DNA from: UBA11574 sp963752565
GTDB lineage: Bacteria; Desulfobacterota; Desulfobacteria; Desulfobacterales; UBA11574
DNA: 64,000 nucleotides
Direction: 5' to 3'
Assembly (NCBI GenBank): GCA_963752565.1
Contig: CAVVZC010000002.1
Location: 62,001 to 126,000 of the forward strand
Part shown: piece after piece, positions 34,268 through 44,930 of the stretch
Layout of the letters: every line of letters begins with the position of its first letter
Numbering within the stretch: the first letter of the stretch is position 1
Notes under the pieces: generated by a model
Seen by the model: only the letters and a program-made list of their open reading frames with translations
Told to the model about the DNA's origin: nothing
Databases searched by the model: none
Position numbers and translations under genes: made by a program

Positions 34268-37200
34268 CTAATTCGATACGATATCCACTTCTTTATATTT
34301 AAAAAGACCGGTGCCGGCAGGCATGATCCTTCCCATAATAACATTTTCCTTAAGCCCACTCAGGCAATCTGTTTTTCCAGCAATGCTTGCGTCGGTAAGC
34401 ACTTTGGTAGTTTCCTGAAATGAAGCGGCCGAGATAAAACTTTCGGTGGAAAGTGACGCCTTGGTGATCCCCAGGATAAGAGGTCCTGCCACAGCGGGTT
34501 TCTTTCCTTTTTCGATCACTTTCTGGTTAACTTCTTCAAATATAACCCGATCCACCTGATCTTCAAGAATAAAGTCTGTATCTCCGGCATCAAGGACCTT
34601 AACACGACGCATCTGCTGCCGTACGATGACCTCGATGTGTTTATCGTTTATCCGTACACCTTGTAAACGGTAAACCTCTTGGACTTCATCAACGAGATAT
34701 CGTGCCAGTGCAATTTCACCTTTAATATTCAATATATCTTGGGGGATAGCTGAACCGCTGATCAACGCCTCACCCGCCCTGATGTAATCACCCTCGTACA
34801 CATTAATATGCTTGCCCCGTGTGATCAAATATTCTTTCTTTTCACCTACATCCACCGGCATGACGGTGATTCTCTGCTTTCCTTTTTTGGTTGCCTTCGC
34901 TATTGAAACATACCCATCGATTTCGCTCAACACAGCGGTTTCTTTTGGTTTTCGCACTTCAAAAAGTTCAGCAACCCTCGGTAGACCTCCGGTAATATCT
35001 TTTGTCTTGGTGGTGGCACGGGGCAGCTTTGCGGTAACATCGCCCGCCTTAACCTCATCCCCCTCTTCAACCAGTAAAATTGCATTTATCGGCAGTAAAT
35101 ATCTGGCCACGCCCGATGATGATGGCAGGTTGGCTGTTTTTCCATCTTTGTCCTTGATCGAAATTCTTGGGCGTTCCTCGCCGCTTTTAGATTCAATGAT
35201 CGTTCGACTCGATTTTCCGGTGACGGGATCAACTTTCTCTTGCATGGTTTTACCTGCTGTTATATCACCGAATTTAACGGTACCATCAACCTCTGTAATA
35301 ATTGGTGTTGTAAATGGATCCCATGTAACCAGAAGGTCTCCGGCCTTGACTTGGTCACCGTCTTTTACCTCGATGTGAGCCCCGTAAATGACCGGAAAGC
35401 GTTCTCTTTCGCGACCGGTGTCGCCAATGATGGCAATTTCACCACCCCTTCTGTTCATCACCACAAATCTATTCCCGTCTTTTTTGACCACATTGACATT
35501 GAGAAATTTAACCGATCCCTCAGTCCTGGCTCTAATATCAGCCTGTTCAACCCTTCGGCTGGCTGTTCCACCAATGTGAAACGTCCGCATGGTCAACTGG
35601 GTGCCGGGCTCACCGATGGACTGCGCTGCAAGGATTCCCACTGCCTGACCAATTTCGACCTTTGCGCCATGGGAAAGGTCCCGGCCATAGCACTTGGCAC
35701 ACACGCCCTTTTTGCTCCGACAAGTTAATACAGATCTTATTTTCACTTTGGTCAGTCCGGCATGTTCAATGGCCTTTACGGCATCTTCGTCCAGATCTTC
35801 ACCGGCCTCGACAATCACCTCATCAGTAAACGGATCATGAATGTCTTCTATGGCAACTCGCCCTAAGATTCGTTCTTCAAGACGCTGAATTACTTCGCCG
35901 CCTTCCATCAAAGGTTCAACCTCAACACCCATCATCGTCCCGCAGTCTTTTTCAATAACAATACAGTCTTGAGCAACATCGGCAAGCCTTCGGGTAAGAT
36001 AACCTGAATTGGCTGTTTTAAGTGCTGTATCTGCCAGACCCTTCCTTGCGCCGTGAGTTGATATGAAATACTGAAGCACGGAAAGGCCCTCTCTAAAATT
36101 GGCGCTAATGGGTGTTTCTATGATTTCACCGGATGGTTTTGCCATCAGACCTCTCATGCCGGCGAGCTGACGCATTTGGTCTTTACTGCCCCTGGCGCCG
36201 GAATCGGCCATCATATAGATCGGGTTAAAACTTTCTTCAACAACGGGGTTTCCCTTTTCATCCAAGACAGGGTTACCCTCACTGTCGGTCACAGGTGCTA
36301 TACGCATCGACTTCATCATCTCATCAGCGACATCGTCGGTTGCCTTGGCCCATATATCGACAACTTTATTATATTTTTCTCCTTGAGTGATAAGGCCCTC
36401 GGTATATTGTCGACCAATTTTTTCAGCTTGCTTTTCAGCACTTTTCAAAATATCCCATTTGGCTGAAGGTATGATCATAGCGTCAATAGAAATCGAGAGC
36501 CCGCCTTCGGTTGAGTATTGATAACCGATGTTTTTTAAGCGGTCTGAAAGGATGACCGTAGCTTTGGGCCCCAAGTTTCTGTATGCATAATCCACAAGTT
36601 CACTCAAGGTTTTTTTATCCTTCACATTATTGATCATAGAAAACGGTATCTCGGGTCGTTTGGTAACCACTTGAAAAATATGGTGGGCTTCATCCGCAAA
36701 AATAACACCACTTGTTTCACCTTCTTCAAGGGCAAAGACGTTATTTGTGTCCTCATCCGAAACACTGAAAATCCGCTTGAATTCGTCCTTTCTAAACAGA
36801 CCGATAAGACCTTCATTTTCCCGATCAAGTCCCTTGGAATATTGGGCCACCATTTCGACAAAATCCGCACCGGACTTTATATTTTCAAAAACAGCGTTGA
36901 CTTCTTCTTCCTCAAAAATCTTGATATGGCGCACCATCACAATGTTGTCCTTGGGGATGATTTCCCACAAAAGGATGCGACCAACGGTCGTATCATACCT
37001 TTCCCCGTCGATTCGAACCGTGATTTTAGCATGAAGATCTACTGCCTTGGCATCGTAAGCACATCGAACTTCTTCAGGATTAGCAAATATTTTGCCTTCG
37101 CCTTTTGATCCGGTCACTCCCCGGGTCATATAATAGATTCCTAGAACAATATCCTGGCTTGGCACAATAATGGGATGGCCATTTGCCGGAGAAAGAATAT

Positions 37201-38665
37201 TGTTGCTGGACAGCATCAATACCCTTGCTTCTATCTGAGCTTCTACGGAAAGGGGTATATGAACAGCCATCTGATCACCGTCGAAGTCCGCATTAAATGC
37301 CGTGCAAACCAATGGATGAAGTTGGATGGCCTTTCCTTCAATAAGAATCGGCTCAAAAGCTTGAATACCCAATCTGTGTAAGGTGGGTGCCCGGTTTAAA
37401 AGGACCGGATACTCTTTAACAACCTCATCCAGCGTATCCCAAACTTCCGGGACTTCACGTTCAACCATCTTTTTAGCGCTTTTTACCGTAGAAACGAGCC
37501 CTTTCTGCTCTAAATTATAATAAACAAATGGCTTAAACATCTCCAGCGCCATCTTCTTTGGGAGGCCGCACTGATGCAACCGTAAATTGGGCCCAATGGT
37601 AATAACGGTACGTCCGGAATAATCGACCCTTTTACCCAGCAGGTTCTGTCTGAAACGTCCCTGTTTTCCTTTTAATGTGTCGCTTAGAGATTTTAACGGA
37701 CGCTTATTCGTCCCCATAATCGCTCTTCCGTGCCGACCGTTGTCAAAGAGAACATCCATCGACTCTTGAAGCATCCTCTTTTCGTTTCGAACAATAATGT
37801 CAGGTGCCTTCAGTTCGATGAGGCGCTTTAACCGATTGTTTCTGTTAATGACCCTTCGATATAGGTCATTGAGATCAGATGTTGCAAATCTCCCTCCTTC
37901 AAGGGGAACAAGGGGCCGCAAATCCGGCGGAAGAACGGGTATTACGTCCATGATCATCCAGGTCGGATCAACTCCTGAACGTCTGAATGCATCAACAATC
38001 CTGAGTCGTTTGGAAAGTTTCTGCCGTTTTGCAACAGAACCGGTAGCGATAATATCAGTTCTTAATTCCTTATATAATGATTCTAGATCTATCTTCTCCA
38101 GCAGTTTCTTAACAGCTTCCGCACCGATACCTGCTTCGAATTTTGTCCCGTAAATCTCGCGTGCTTCTCTATATTTTTCCTCAGATAAAAGTTGACGGGG
38201 ACTAAGGTCTGTGTCCATTGGGTCAATAACGATGTAGCTGTCAAAATAAATTACCTTTTCAAGATTTTTCAGCGTCATATCCATCAAGTTGCCGATCTTG
38301 CTCGGAAGGCTTCTTAAAAACCAAATATGAGAACACGGCGCGGCCAGTTCAATGTGTGCCATCCGTTCTCTCCGAACCTTGGACTGGATAACCTCCACAC
38401 CGCATTTCTCACATATGACGCCCCTGTGCTTCATTCGTTTATATTTGCCGCAGTTGCACTCATAATCCTTTGTTGGACCAAAAATTTTGGCACAAAAAAG
38501 GCCGTCTCGTTCAGGTTTAAAGGTTCGATAGTTGATGGTCTCTGGTTTTTTAATCTCTCCATGGGACCATTTTAAAATCTGCTCCGGGGATGCCAGTGCA
38601 ATCCTGATTCCAGAATAAAGCTTAGGATCGGTGGGTTTGGCAAAGAAATCGTATAACGTTTCCAT
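34268..38665 (-). CDS. rpoC: RNA polymerase beta-prime subunit
   Basis: 1465 residues. N-terminal zinc site C70, C72, C85, C88; catalytic Mg motif NADFDGD with D460, D462 and D464, the same numbering as E. coli; second zinc site in CRSKKGVCAKCYG; trigger loop region GEPGTQLTMRTFHIGGTAS. Complete, 15 nt after rpoB. Confidence 0.99.
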   Translation of the reverse strand: METLYDFFAKPTDPKLYSGIRIALASPEQILKWSHGEIKKPETINYRTFKPERDGLFCAKIFGPTKDYECNCGKYKRMKHRGVICEKCGVEVIQSKVRRERMAHIELAAPCSHIWFLRSLPSKIGNLMDMTLKNLEKVIYFDSYIVIDPMDTDLSPRQLLSEEKYREAREIYGTKFEAGIGAEAVKKLLEKIDLESLYKELRTDIIATGSVAKRQKLSKRLRIVDAFRRSGVDPTWMIMDVIPVLPPDLRPLVPLEGGRFATSDLNDLYRRVINRNNRLKRLIELKAPDIIVRNEKRMLQESMDVLFDNGRHGRAIMGTNKRPLKSLSDTLKGKQGRFRQNLLGKRVDYSGRTVITIGPNLRLHQCGLPKKMALEMFKPFVYYNLEQKGLVSTVKSAKKMVEREVPEVWDTLDEVVKEYPVLLNRAPTLHRLGIQAFEPILIEGKAIQLHPLVCTAFNADFDGDQMAVHIPLSVEAQIEARVLMLSSNNILSPANGHPIIVPSQDIVLGIYYMTRGVTGSKGEGKIFANPEEVRCAYDAKAVDLHAKITVRIDGERYDTTVGRILLWEIIPKDNIVMVRHIKIFEEEEVNAVFENIKSGADFVEMVAQYSKGLDRENEGLIGLFRKDEFKRIFSVSDEDTNNVFALEEGETSGVIFADEAHHIFQVVTKRPEIPFSMINNVKDKKTLSELVDYAYRNLGPKATVILSDRLKNIGYQYSTEGGLSISIDAMIIPSAKWDILKSAEKQAEKIGRQYTEGLITQGEKYNKVVDIWAKATDDVADEMMKSMRIAPVTDSEGNPVLDEKGNPVVEESFNPIYMMADSGARGSKDQMRQLAGMRGLMAKPSGEIIETPISANFREGLSVLQYFISTHGARKGLADTALKTANSGYLTRRLADVAQDCIVIEKDCGTMMGVEVEPLMEGGEVIQRLEERILGRVAIEDIHDPFTDEVIVEAGEDLDEDAVKAIEHAGLTKVKIRSVLTCRSKKGVCAKCYGRDLSHGAKVEIGQAVGILAAQSIGEPGTQLTMRTFHIGGTASRRVEQADIRARTEGSVKFLNVNVVKKDGNRFVVMNRRGGEIAIIGDTGRERERFPVIYGAHIEVKDGDQVKAGDLLVTWDPFTTPIITEVDGTVKFGDITAGKTMQEKVDPVTGKSSRTIIESKSGEERPRISIKDKDGKTANLPSSSGVARYLLPINAILLVEEGDEVKAGDVTAKLPRATTKTKDITGGLPRVAELFEVRKPKETAVLSEIDGYVSIAKATKKGKQRITVMPVDVGEKKEYLITRGKHINVYEGDYIRAGEALISGSAIPQDILNIKGEIALARYLVDEVQEVYRLQGVRINDKHIEVIVRQQMRRVKVLDAGDTDFILEDQVDRVIFEEVNQKVIEKGKKPAVAGPLILGITKASLSTESFISAASFQETTKVLTDASIAGKTDCLSGLKENVIMGRIMPAGTGLFKYKEVDIVSN

Positions 38666-38680
38666 TTATTTTTCCCTGTT

Positions 38681-41600
38681 TTATGGTTTTCCTTCTAAAA
38701 GGGTTATATCCAAACCCAGACTCTTTAATTCCTTTGTCAGTACTTTAAATGACTCGGGTAAACCTGGATCCAGTGTATTTTGCCCTTTAACGATCTTTTC
38801 ATACATGCGAGTCCTGCCAGCCATATCATCTGATTTCACTGTTAAAAATTCTTGCAGGGCATGTGCGGCACCATAAGCTTCCATGGCCCATACTTCCATC
38901 TCGCCAAGCCGCTGACCACCAAACTGTGCCTTTCCACCCAGCGGCTGCTGCGTTACCAGGGAATAAGGACCTATGGACCTGGCATGGATCTTGTCATCCA
39001 CAAGATGGTGTAGCTTCAACACATACATTGTCCCAACAGTAATCTTTTCCTTAAAGGGCTCGCCGGTACGGCCGTCATATAGGGTTGTCTGACCGGTTGG
39101 GCTGAGACCTGATTCGGTTAAAAGAGATTTTATTTCCGCCTCTTTAGCGCCGTCAAACACCGGTGTGGCCATATAAACGCCATCTTTATAATCTTCCACA
39201 AATTCGAACACCTCTTTATCGTCAAAGCCGTCGATCATCTCCTGCAAAGACGGATCTTCGAATATTTTCTTAATTTTATCGCGCAGGGCTCCAATCTTTT
39301 GTTCTTCAAGCAACCTGTTGAGTTGATCGCCTAAACCTTTGGCAGCCCAACCTAAATGTATTTCCAAAACCTGGCCAACATTCATTCGGGAAGGCACTCC
39401 CAGCGGATTCAATATCATATCAACCGGTGTGCCGTCTTCAAAATAGGGCAGGTCTTCTTGGGGAAGAATTCTCGACACGACACCTTTATTGCCGTGACGA
39501 CCGGCCATTTTATCACCGACGGATAACTTACGCTTCATGGCGACATAGACTTTTACAAGTTTGATGACGCCTGGAGGAAGGTCATCACCTTTTTCAAATC
39601 GGCCCACTTGATGCTCAAATGTATTCCTGCAAATTTCACATTGATCCCGATATCGTTCAAGAATGTCATGGACCTTTTCCGTAAGCTGTGAGTTCTTTAA
39701 TACAATGCCTTCTATCTGAGCCACGGGTATCTTGGCCAGCATGTTGGAATCTATTTTATCACCTTTTTGAATCAGAACTTTTTTCCCCTTTTTGAGAGAT
39801 GAAATACATTTCTGGCCCACTAGCAATTGTTCAAGCTGAAGGCGAACCACATCTTGAATAACGTCAAGCTTATCATCTCTTTCTTTTTCAAGGGAAGCGA
39901 TCTCGCTATCTTCGATCAACCGGGTACGATCATCTTTTCCAACACCCCGTCTTGAAAAAACTTTGGCATCAATGACAATTCCCTGAACGCCGGGTGGCAC
40001 CCGCAAAGAAGTGTCCTTCACATCTCCGGCTTTTTCACCGAAAATCGCCCGTAGGAGTTTTTCTTCAGGTGAAAGCTGTGTCTCACCTTTGGGTGTAATC
40101 TTACCGACCAGAATATCTCCCGGCACCACTTCGGCACCGAGCCGGATAATACCGCTTCCATCCAACTCCTTTAAGGCTTCCTCGCCCACGTTGGGTATGT
40201 CTCGCGTAATATCCTCTTTGCCCAGTTTGGTATCTCGGGCAACGACCTCAAACTCCTCAATATGAATGGAAGTATACACGCCGTCCCGGTGAAGTCTTTC
40301 ACCCAGGAGAATCGAATCCTCAAAATTATAACCGCCCCACGGCATAAATGCCACAGTGATGTTTTTCCCAAGAGCAAGTTCGCCATGATCCGTAGCCGGA
40401 CCGTCTGCAATGATCTGCCCGGCTTTCACTTTTTGTCCTTTTCTGACAATAGGACGTTGATTAAAACAAGTATTCTGATTTGAACGGATGAATTTTGAGA
40501 GGTTGTAAACCGTAACCGGCATTTCAGAAACCTTGTCGTCATCCTTATTTTCATGTCTTATAACAATCCGGGAAGCATCCACATGCACCACAGTACCATC
40601 ATGCTGTGCAACCACCGTAACACCTGAATCTTTAGCCACCACTCCTTCAATACCGGTACCCACTAAAGGTGCCTTGTTAACAATCAGAGGAACTGCCTGA
40701 CGCTGCATGTTCGACCCCATCAATGCCCTGTTGGCGTCATCATTTTCAAGGAACGGAATAAGGGATGCAGAAACACTCACAAGCTGGTTAGGAGAAATAT
40801 CCATCAGTTCGATATCCTCGGCCTTGACCATCATGAACTCTCCCGCCACCCTTGACGTTACCAGGGGATTGACATATTTCCTATCTTCGTCCAGCAGCGC
40901 GTTGGCCTGGGCAATAGGGTGTTCTTTTTCTTCAAAAGCGGTAAGAAACTTGACATCTTGTAGTACAGTGGCATCTTCAACAACACTGTAGGGTGTTTCG
41001 ATAAAACCATATTCGTTGACCCGGGCATAGGTGCTAAGTGAGACAATAAGACCAATATTGGGTCCTTCCGGCGTTTCTATCGGACAAATTCGTCCGTAAT
41101 GAGACGGGTGGACGTCCCTGACTTCAAAACCGGCCCTCTCACGTGTCAATCCGCCGGGTCCCAGTGCACTCAAACGTCTTTTATGGGTCGTTTCTGAAAG
41201 CGGATTTGTTTGATCCATGAATTGGCTGAGCTGGCTTGTTCCAAAAAACTCTTTAACAACAGCGGAAACAGGTTTTGGATTGGCAAGGTCGTGGGGCATC
41301 AGTGAGTCGACCTCCTGTAAACTCATCCGTTCCTTAATGGCACGTTCCATTCTGACCAGTCCGATGCGATACTGGTTTTCGAGAAGCTCCCCAACGGCAC
41401 GAACCCTTCGATTCCCTAGATGATCAATATCATCAACCGCTCCCTGGGTATCCTTAAGTTCTAAAAGTGTTTTCGTCGTGAGAAAGATATCTTCCTTTCG
41501 AAGCGTCTTTAAAGCAATGGATGAGTTAATACCCAGACGAGTGTTAATCTTCATACGGCCCACACCGGAAAGATCGTAATAGGAAGACTTGAAAAACATG

Positions 41601-42784
41601 TGGTCAACAAAATCCTGAGCCACTTCGGGTGTGGCAGGATTTCCGGGTCTGAGTCTCCGGTATATCTCAATGAGCCCATCCTCTTTTGTTTCAACTTTGT
41701 CCAAGAGCAGCGTTTTGTGAATAGAGTCACTGGTGGTTACACCATCGATAAAAAGCAGTTCAAATTCAGTAATGCCGGCATCACGTAAGGCATTGAAAAC
41801 TTCTTCATCAAAGGCCTGATTGCATTTTACGATGGGTTCTTCTTTGTCGGGATCAACAATTGTTTTGGAAATAATCTTGTTGAAAATATCTTCAACACTC
41901 ATCGGTATCAAATTGACACCTGCTGATTTAAGACGTTTAATCGCAGTTTTAGTAAACACGCGCCCTTTAGAAACAATTGTATCGCCGGTTTCAGGATCTT
42001 TGACATCTCGACTGGCACGATGTCCTCTCAGCAAATCTTCATTAAATTCCTTAAAAATCCGTTTGCCGCGGATAACGAACCTTTCTGTTTTATAAAAATA
42101 AGCCAGAATGTCTTCAGAAGTATATCCAAAAGATTTAAAAAGAATGGTGATCGGCAGTTTACGACGCCTGTCAATTCGAATATTAACGATATCTTTATGG
42201 TCGATCTCCATATCGATCCATGACCCGCGCACAGGGATAATTCTAGAAGTATATATTATCTTACCGGAAGAATGTGTCTTACCTTTGTCATGATCGAAAA
42301 ACACTCCGGAAGATCTGTGAAGCTGGCTTACCACAACACGTTCAGTCCCATTAATGATAAACGTACCATTATCGGTCATCAGGGGAATCGTACCAAAATA
42401 AATTTCCTGCTCTTTGATATCGCGAATGTTTGTAATTCCTGTCTCTTTATCTATATCATATACAACCAACCTAACAGTGATACGGAGTGGAATCTCGTAG
42501 GTCATTCCTCTGTGCATACATTCTTGAACGCTGTGTTTGACTTCACCAAATCGATAAGACACAAACTCAAGAGAAGCAGTTCCGGTAAAATCCTTTATGG
42601 GAAACACAGACTTATACACTGCTTGCAAGCCGATATCTCTTCTTTTTTCCGGAGGAACATCCTTCTGCAAAAACCGATTGAATGATTCTTGTTGCACCGC
42701 GATTAGATTTGGAATATCAACAATTTTGGGTATCTTCCCAAAGTTTTTTCTTACGCGTCTTTTTGCCAAAAGCCTTTCCGACAT
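38681..42784 (-). CDS. rpoB: RNA polymerase beta subunit
   Basis: 1367 residues, complete. The rifampicin-pocket region reads FFGTSQLSQFMDQTNPLSE followed by THKRRLSALGPGGL, with wild-type-like residues. GRHGNKGVVSRILPQEDLPY and the C-terminal EVWAMEAYGAAHALQEFLTV are conserved. Confidence 0.99.
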   Translation of the reverse strand: MSERLLAKRRVRKNFGKIPKIVDIPNLIAVQQESFNRFLQKDVPPEKRRDIGLQAVYKSVFPIKDFTGTASLEFVSYRFGEVKHSVQECMHRGMTYEIPLRITVRLVVYDIDKETGITNIRDIKEQEIYFGTIPLMTDNGTFIINGTERVVVSQLHRSSGVFFDHDKGKTHSSGKIIYTSRIIPVRGSWIDMEIDHKDIVNIRIDRRRKLPITILFKSFGYTSEDILAYFYKTERFVIRGKRIFKEFNEDLLRGHRASRDVKDPETGDTIVSKGRVFTKTAIKRLKSAGVNLIPMSVEDIFNKIISKTIVDPDKEEPIVKCNQAFDEEVFNALRDAGITEFELLFIDGVTTSDSIHKTLLLDKVETKEDGLIEIYRRLRPGNPATPEVAQDFVDHMFFKSSYYDLSGVGRMKINTRLGINSSIALKTLRKEDIFLTTKTLLELKDTQGAVDDIDHLGNRRVRAVGELLENQYRIGLVRMERAIKERMSLQEVDSLMPHDLANPKPVSAVVKEFFGTSQLSQFMDQTNPLSETTHKRRLSALGPGGLTRERAGFEVRDVHPSHYGRICPIETPEGPNIGLIVSLSTYARVNEYGFIETPYSVVEDATVLQDVKFLTAFEEKEHPIAQANALLDEDRKYVNPLVTSRVAGEFMMVKAEDIELMDISPNQLVSVSASLIPFLENDDANRALMGSNMQRQAVPLIVNKAPLVGTGIEGVVAKDSGVTVVAQHDGTVVHVDASRIVIRHENKDDDKVSEMPVTVYNLSKFIRSNQNTCFNQRPIVRKGQKVKAGQIIADGPATDHGELALGKNITVAFMPWGGYNFEDSILLGERLHRDGVYTSIHIEEFEVVARDTKLGKEDITRDIPNVGEEALKELDGSGIIRLGAEVVPGDILVGKITPKGETQLSPEEKLLRAIFGEKAGDVKDTSLRVPPGVQGIVIDAKVFSRRGVGKDDRTRLIEDSEIASLEKERDDKLDVIQDVVRLQLEQLLVGQKCISSLKKGKKVLIQKGDKIDSNMLAKIPVAQIEGIVLKNSQLTEKVHDILERYRDQCEICRNTFEHQVGRFEKGDDLPPGVIKLVKVYVAMKRKLSVGDKMAGRHGNKGVVSRILPQEDLPYFEDGTPVDMILNPLGVPSRMNVGQVLEIHLGWAAKGLGDQLNRLLEEQKIGALRDKIKKIFEDPSLQEMIDGFDDKEVFEFVEDYKDGVYMATPVFDGAKEAEIKSLLTESGLSPTGQTTLYDGRTGEPFKEKITVGTMYVLKLHHLVDDKIHARSIGPYSLVTQQPLGGKAQFGGQRLGEMEVWAMEAYGAAHALQEFLTVKSDDMAGRTRMYEKIVKGQNTLDPGLPESFKVLTKELKSLGLDITLLEGKP

Positions 42785-42890
42785 GGCATCTCCAATATGT
42801 TAATTGGGTTATGGGATATAGGTTATGGGTTTTTCAATAAAGGGTATTAAATTATACCCCACTTACCTGATACCCATTACCTTATATTTA

Positions 42891-43274
42891 TTACTTTATT
42901 TCAACTTGAGCGCCGGCTTCCTCCAGCTGCCCCTTGATCTTTTCGGCTTCATCTTTAGAAACGCCTTCCTTGACGGGTTTGGGAACTTCATCGACCAAAG
43001 TCTTGGCCTCTTTCAGCCCCAGACCGGTAATTGCCCTGACCTCTTTGATAACCTGAATTTTTTTGTCACCAAATGTTGTCAGAACAACGTCAAATTCGGT
43101 CTGTTCATCTGCTGCGGCACCTCCGCCTTCGGCAGGAGCTAAAGCCGCAACAGCCATAGGTGCGGCGGCTGAAACTCCAAATTTTTCTTCCATTTCTTTA
43201 ACCAGTTCAGATAAATCAAGAACCGACATATTTGCTATAAATTCAATTACATCCTCTTTGGTAATATCCGCCAT
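42891..43274 (-). CDS. rplL: Ribosomal protein L7/L12
   Basis: 127 residues: N-terminal dimerisation helices, an Ala/Gly hinge (AAAPMAVAALAPAEGGGAAA), then the factor-binding domain with VIKEVRAITGLGLKEAKTLV. Forms the stalk with L10, recruiting translational GTPases. Confidence 0.98.
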   Translation of the reverse strand: MADITKEDVIEFIANMSVLDLSELVKEMEEKFGVSAAAPMAVAALAPAEGGGAAADEQTEFDVVLTTFGDKKIQVIKEVRAITGLGLKEAKTLVDEVPKPVKEGVSKDEAEKIKGQLEEAGAQVEIK

Positions 43275-43324
43275 TTTAATTTTCCTCCAGTTTAACTTTT
43301 AACATTTTATATCTTTCGAACCAT

Positions 43325-43855
43325 TTATTCTAATCCGCCTGCTTCTTTCTGTTCCTTGATGGCCTGAAGTACATTTAAAACCTGTACCGGAATGGCATTA
43401 AGGACCCGGACAAAACCGGTAACAACACCGTTGGCTGCCGAAAGGAATTGCCCCAGAAGCTCTTCTCGGCCAGGAAGGGTCGATATCGTCTTGATTGCCC
43501 CTACATCAATCACCTTGCCGTCCAAAACACCGGTTTTGATTTCGAGTTGTCGATGCTCTTCCGAAAACTTTGTCAGCACTTTCGCCGGTGCAACCGGGTC
43601 ATCGTAACTTAAGGCAACAGCACTCGGACCTTTAAAATAATCTTTAATCAATGCGATATCGGTCTCTTCAGCAGCTCTGATAAGAAGCGAGTTCTTTACC
43701 ACCTTGTATTCAATTTTTTCCGCTCCAAGCTTCCTTCGTAAGTCATTTATCGTCGTAACATCAAGACCTTTATAATCTGTTACGATGACAACTTTTGACC
43801 TCAGAAACTTTTCATGCAGATCTTTTACAATCTCTTTCTTTTTATCTATCCGCAC
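43325..43855 (-). CDS. rplJ: Ribosomal protein L10, GTG start
   Basis: 176 residues from the GTG at 43855 (VRIDKKKEIVKDLHEKF), with AAGGAGG about 11 nt upstream. The frame is open ~30 codons further, but that stretch overlaps the leader RNA and the ribosome-binding site. VVIVTDYKGLDVTTINDLRR and KVVKNSLLIRAAEE are conserved; the C-terminal helix binds L7/L12 dimers. Confidence 0.93.
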   Translation of the reverse strand: MRIDKKKEIVKDLHEKFLRSKVVIVTDYKGLDVTTINDLRRKLGAEKIEYKVVKNSLLIRAAEETDIALIKDYFKGPSAVALSYDDPVAPAKVLTKFSEEHRQLEIKTGVLDGKVIDVGAIKTISTLPGREELLGQFLSAANGVVTGFVRVLNAIPVQVLNVLQAIKEQKEAGGLE

Positions 43856-43899
43856 AAGTTCAAACACCTCCTTCCTTAATCTGAAAAAAACCGGAGGAA

Positions 43900-43980
43900 C
43901 AACTTTTAAAATAAAATGTCTCGGTAGGCCGGCATCGCCGATTAAACACAAACAAGTGCGCCTACGGTCTTTGACAGAGA
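43900..43980 (-). promoter_or_regulatory. Probable L10 leader RNA of rplJL
   Basis: Within the 349-nt rplA-rplJ gap the minus-strand transcript reads GACCGTAGGCGC, an internal stem, then GCCGGCCTACCGAGAC; GTAGGC (43965-43960) pairs with GCCTAC (43929-43924). This resembles the conserved L10 leader bound by L10/L12 for autogenous repression. The part between 43981 and 44204 shows no gene and no clear structure. Confidence 0.6.
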
Positions 43981-44204
43981 TATTGATATTAACTGAGCCT
44001 GTTGAGAAATAGACACCATCAATACAGAGTTACCAAGTTCTTAAAACAGGCTTTCTCCACCTCAAAATAGAATTTAGAATTAAAATCTTACAATTTCAGT
44101 GATCTCAAGGATTTCTTAAATATAGAATTACGCAAAAATCCTCTCGGTTTAGTTATGTTAGAAATGGTAGAATCAAGACTTTTAGGCTCATCAAAGGCAT
44201 AATA

Positions 44205-44909
44205 TTATTTGATCAAGTCCTTGACACTGGCCGAATCAATCTTGATGCCGGGTCCCATGGTAGTTGAGACGACGATACCTTTCAGGTAGGTTCCCTTACT
44301 GGAAGCCGGTTTGAGTCGAAGGATCGTTTCTAAAAAGACAGATGCATTCTGCACGATCTTATCTACGCCAAAAGAAACTTTACCCATTGGAACGTGGACA
44401 ATGCCGGCTTTTTCAACCTTGAAATCAATTTTACCTGCTTTGATCTCCTTGACCGTTCTGGCCAAATCAAAAGTTACTGTTCCGACTTTTGCATTGGGCA
44501 TAAGCCCTCTGGGACCGAGAAGCTTTCCTATTTTTCCCACAGCCCCCATCATGTCTGGTGTTGCAACAGCTTTGTCAAAGCCGAACCATCCTTCTTTAAT
44601 TTTTTCTATTAAATCATCGTTCCCGACAAAATCCGCACCTGCATCTAAGGCCTCTTGCTCTTTTTCTCCTTTAGCAAATACCAGGACTTTAATTTCCTTG
44701 CCAAGGCCATTGGGCAAAACGACAGTACCGCGAACCATCTGATCAGCATGTCTTGGATCGACACCCAGTCGAACCGCAACATCAATTGTTTCATCAAATT
44801 TAGCAAACGATGAATTTATTGCTATTTTAACGGCTTCGATGAAACTGTGTTTTACCTTTGTGTTTGTCATTTTACATGATTCTAAATATTTTTTACCTCG
44901 CTTCGGCAT
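44205..44909 (-). CDS. rplA: Ribosomal protein L1
   Basis: 234 residues, L1-stalk protein moving deacylated tRNA out of the E site; also a translational repressor of rplKA in enterics. PNGLGKEIKVLVFAKGEKEQ, GKLLGPRGLMPNAKVGTVT and SKGTYLKGIVVSTTMGPGIK are diagnostic. 21 nt after rplK. Confidence 0.98.
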   Translation of the reverse strand: MPKRGKKYLESCKMTNTKVKHSFIEAVKIAINSSFAKFDETIDVAVRLGVDPRHADQMVRGTVVLPNGLGKEIKVLVFAKGEKEQEALDAGADFVGNDDLIEKIKEGWFGFDKAVATPDMMGAVGKIGKLLGPRGLMPNAKVGTVTFDLARTVKEIKAGKIDFKVEKAGIVHVPMGKVSFGVDKIVQNASVFLETILRLKPASSKGTYLKGIVVSTTMGPGIKIDSASVKDLIK

Positions 44910-44930
44910 GATCTTATGTTCACTCCTTTT

